This document shows positions 5,800 through 5,840 of a DNA stretch of 5,840 bases, piece after piece. Below the pieces are notes generated by a model that saw only the letters and a program-made list of their open reading frames with translations, did no database searches and was not told the DNA's origin. The stretch is from Candidatus Micrarchaeota archaeon CG08_land_8_20_14_0_20_59_11 (GTDB taxonomy: Archaea; Micrarchaeota; Micrarchaeia; Norongarragalinales; Norongarragalinaceae): the NCBI GenBank assembly GCA_002763345.1, contig PEXZ01000046.1, positions 1 to 5,840 on the forward strand, written 5' to 3'. The position numbers were made by a program, and so were the translations under genes. Numbering within the stretch: the first letter of the stretch is position 1; each line of letters starts with the position of its first letter.

Positions 5800-5840
5800 T
5801 CAAGTCGTTGTGCCGCCGATTCACGGCGTGTAATAAATCG
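5778..5840 (-). CDS. Possible 3' end of the upstream gene (partial)
   Basis: Read on the minus strand from the window edge, 20 codons are open and end at TAA (5778-5780), 38 bases before the ATG of the giant gene. The peptide ends in ETLLQEP and has the mix of Arg, Glu, Ala and Leu expected of a C-terminal amphipathic helix. Twenty open codons can occur by chance and codon use is less GC3-biased than in the neighbour, so this is tentative. Function cannot be told. Confidence 0.4.
   Translation of the reverse strand, partial: RFITRRESAAQRLETLLQEP

Noticed and set aside
5805..5828. Small GC-rich hairpin (CGCCG-ATTCA-CGGCG) near the window edge
   Set aside because: The stem is only 5 bp with no T-run directly after it on either strand, so it is not a convincing terminator. 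It overlaps the possible upstream coding end.

Overview
The window is almost entirely one gene. A single uninterrupted reading frame on the minus strand starts at an ATG at 5739 and runs off the window edge at base 1 without a stop. It encodes at least 1913 residues of a very large, membrane-anchored, extracytoplasmic modular protein. About 100 bases of upstream sequence remain. They hold a likely promoter and what may be the last 20 codons of the preceding gene on the same strand.

The organism looks archaeal. A TATA-like box (TTTTTAATA) is centred about 25 bases upstream of the ATG, there is no Shine-Dalgarno sequence, and an in-frame stop lies two codons upstream. That is the arrangement of a leaderless archaeal transcript. 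The gene is GC-rich with mostly G/C third positions, yet uses the isoleucine codon ATA freely, which also fits archaea better than GC-rich bacteria. The style (huge surface protein, carboxypeptidase-regulatory-like repeats, many cysteines) suggests a DPANN-type lineage such as Diapherotrites or Micrarchaeota, but that placement is a guess.

Protein layout from the N-terminus (5739 downwards): a charged amphipathic cytoplasmic segment (residues 1-26); one hydrophobic helix (28-45), possibly part of a class III (prepilin-peptidase) signal; six carboxypeptidase-regulatory-like/Ig-like beta modules (57-570); a beta-rich domain I cannot name (575-835); further Ig-like segments (836-1118); a proline linker and a six-cysteine cluster (1125-1159); a 188-residue Gln/Tyr/Gly/Ser/Thr-rich, completely uncharged low-complexity domain containing a GYGT[S/T] pentapeptide repeat (1210-1397); a cysteine-containing C-terminal region with duplicated small beta modules and a degenerate calcium-loop-like motif (1398-1779); a Pro/Ser linker (1780-1790); and a cysteine-rich module that continues past the window (1795 onwards).

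The most unusual element is the uncharged Tyr/Gln/Gly-rich, prion-like domain inside a predicted surface protein. It is flanked by disulfide-type cysteine clusters and by segments that resemble each other. The whole protein reads as a long surface stalk or adhesin with a sticky, possibly self-associating middle. No catalytic motif, RNA gene, mobile element or CRISPR array was found.
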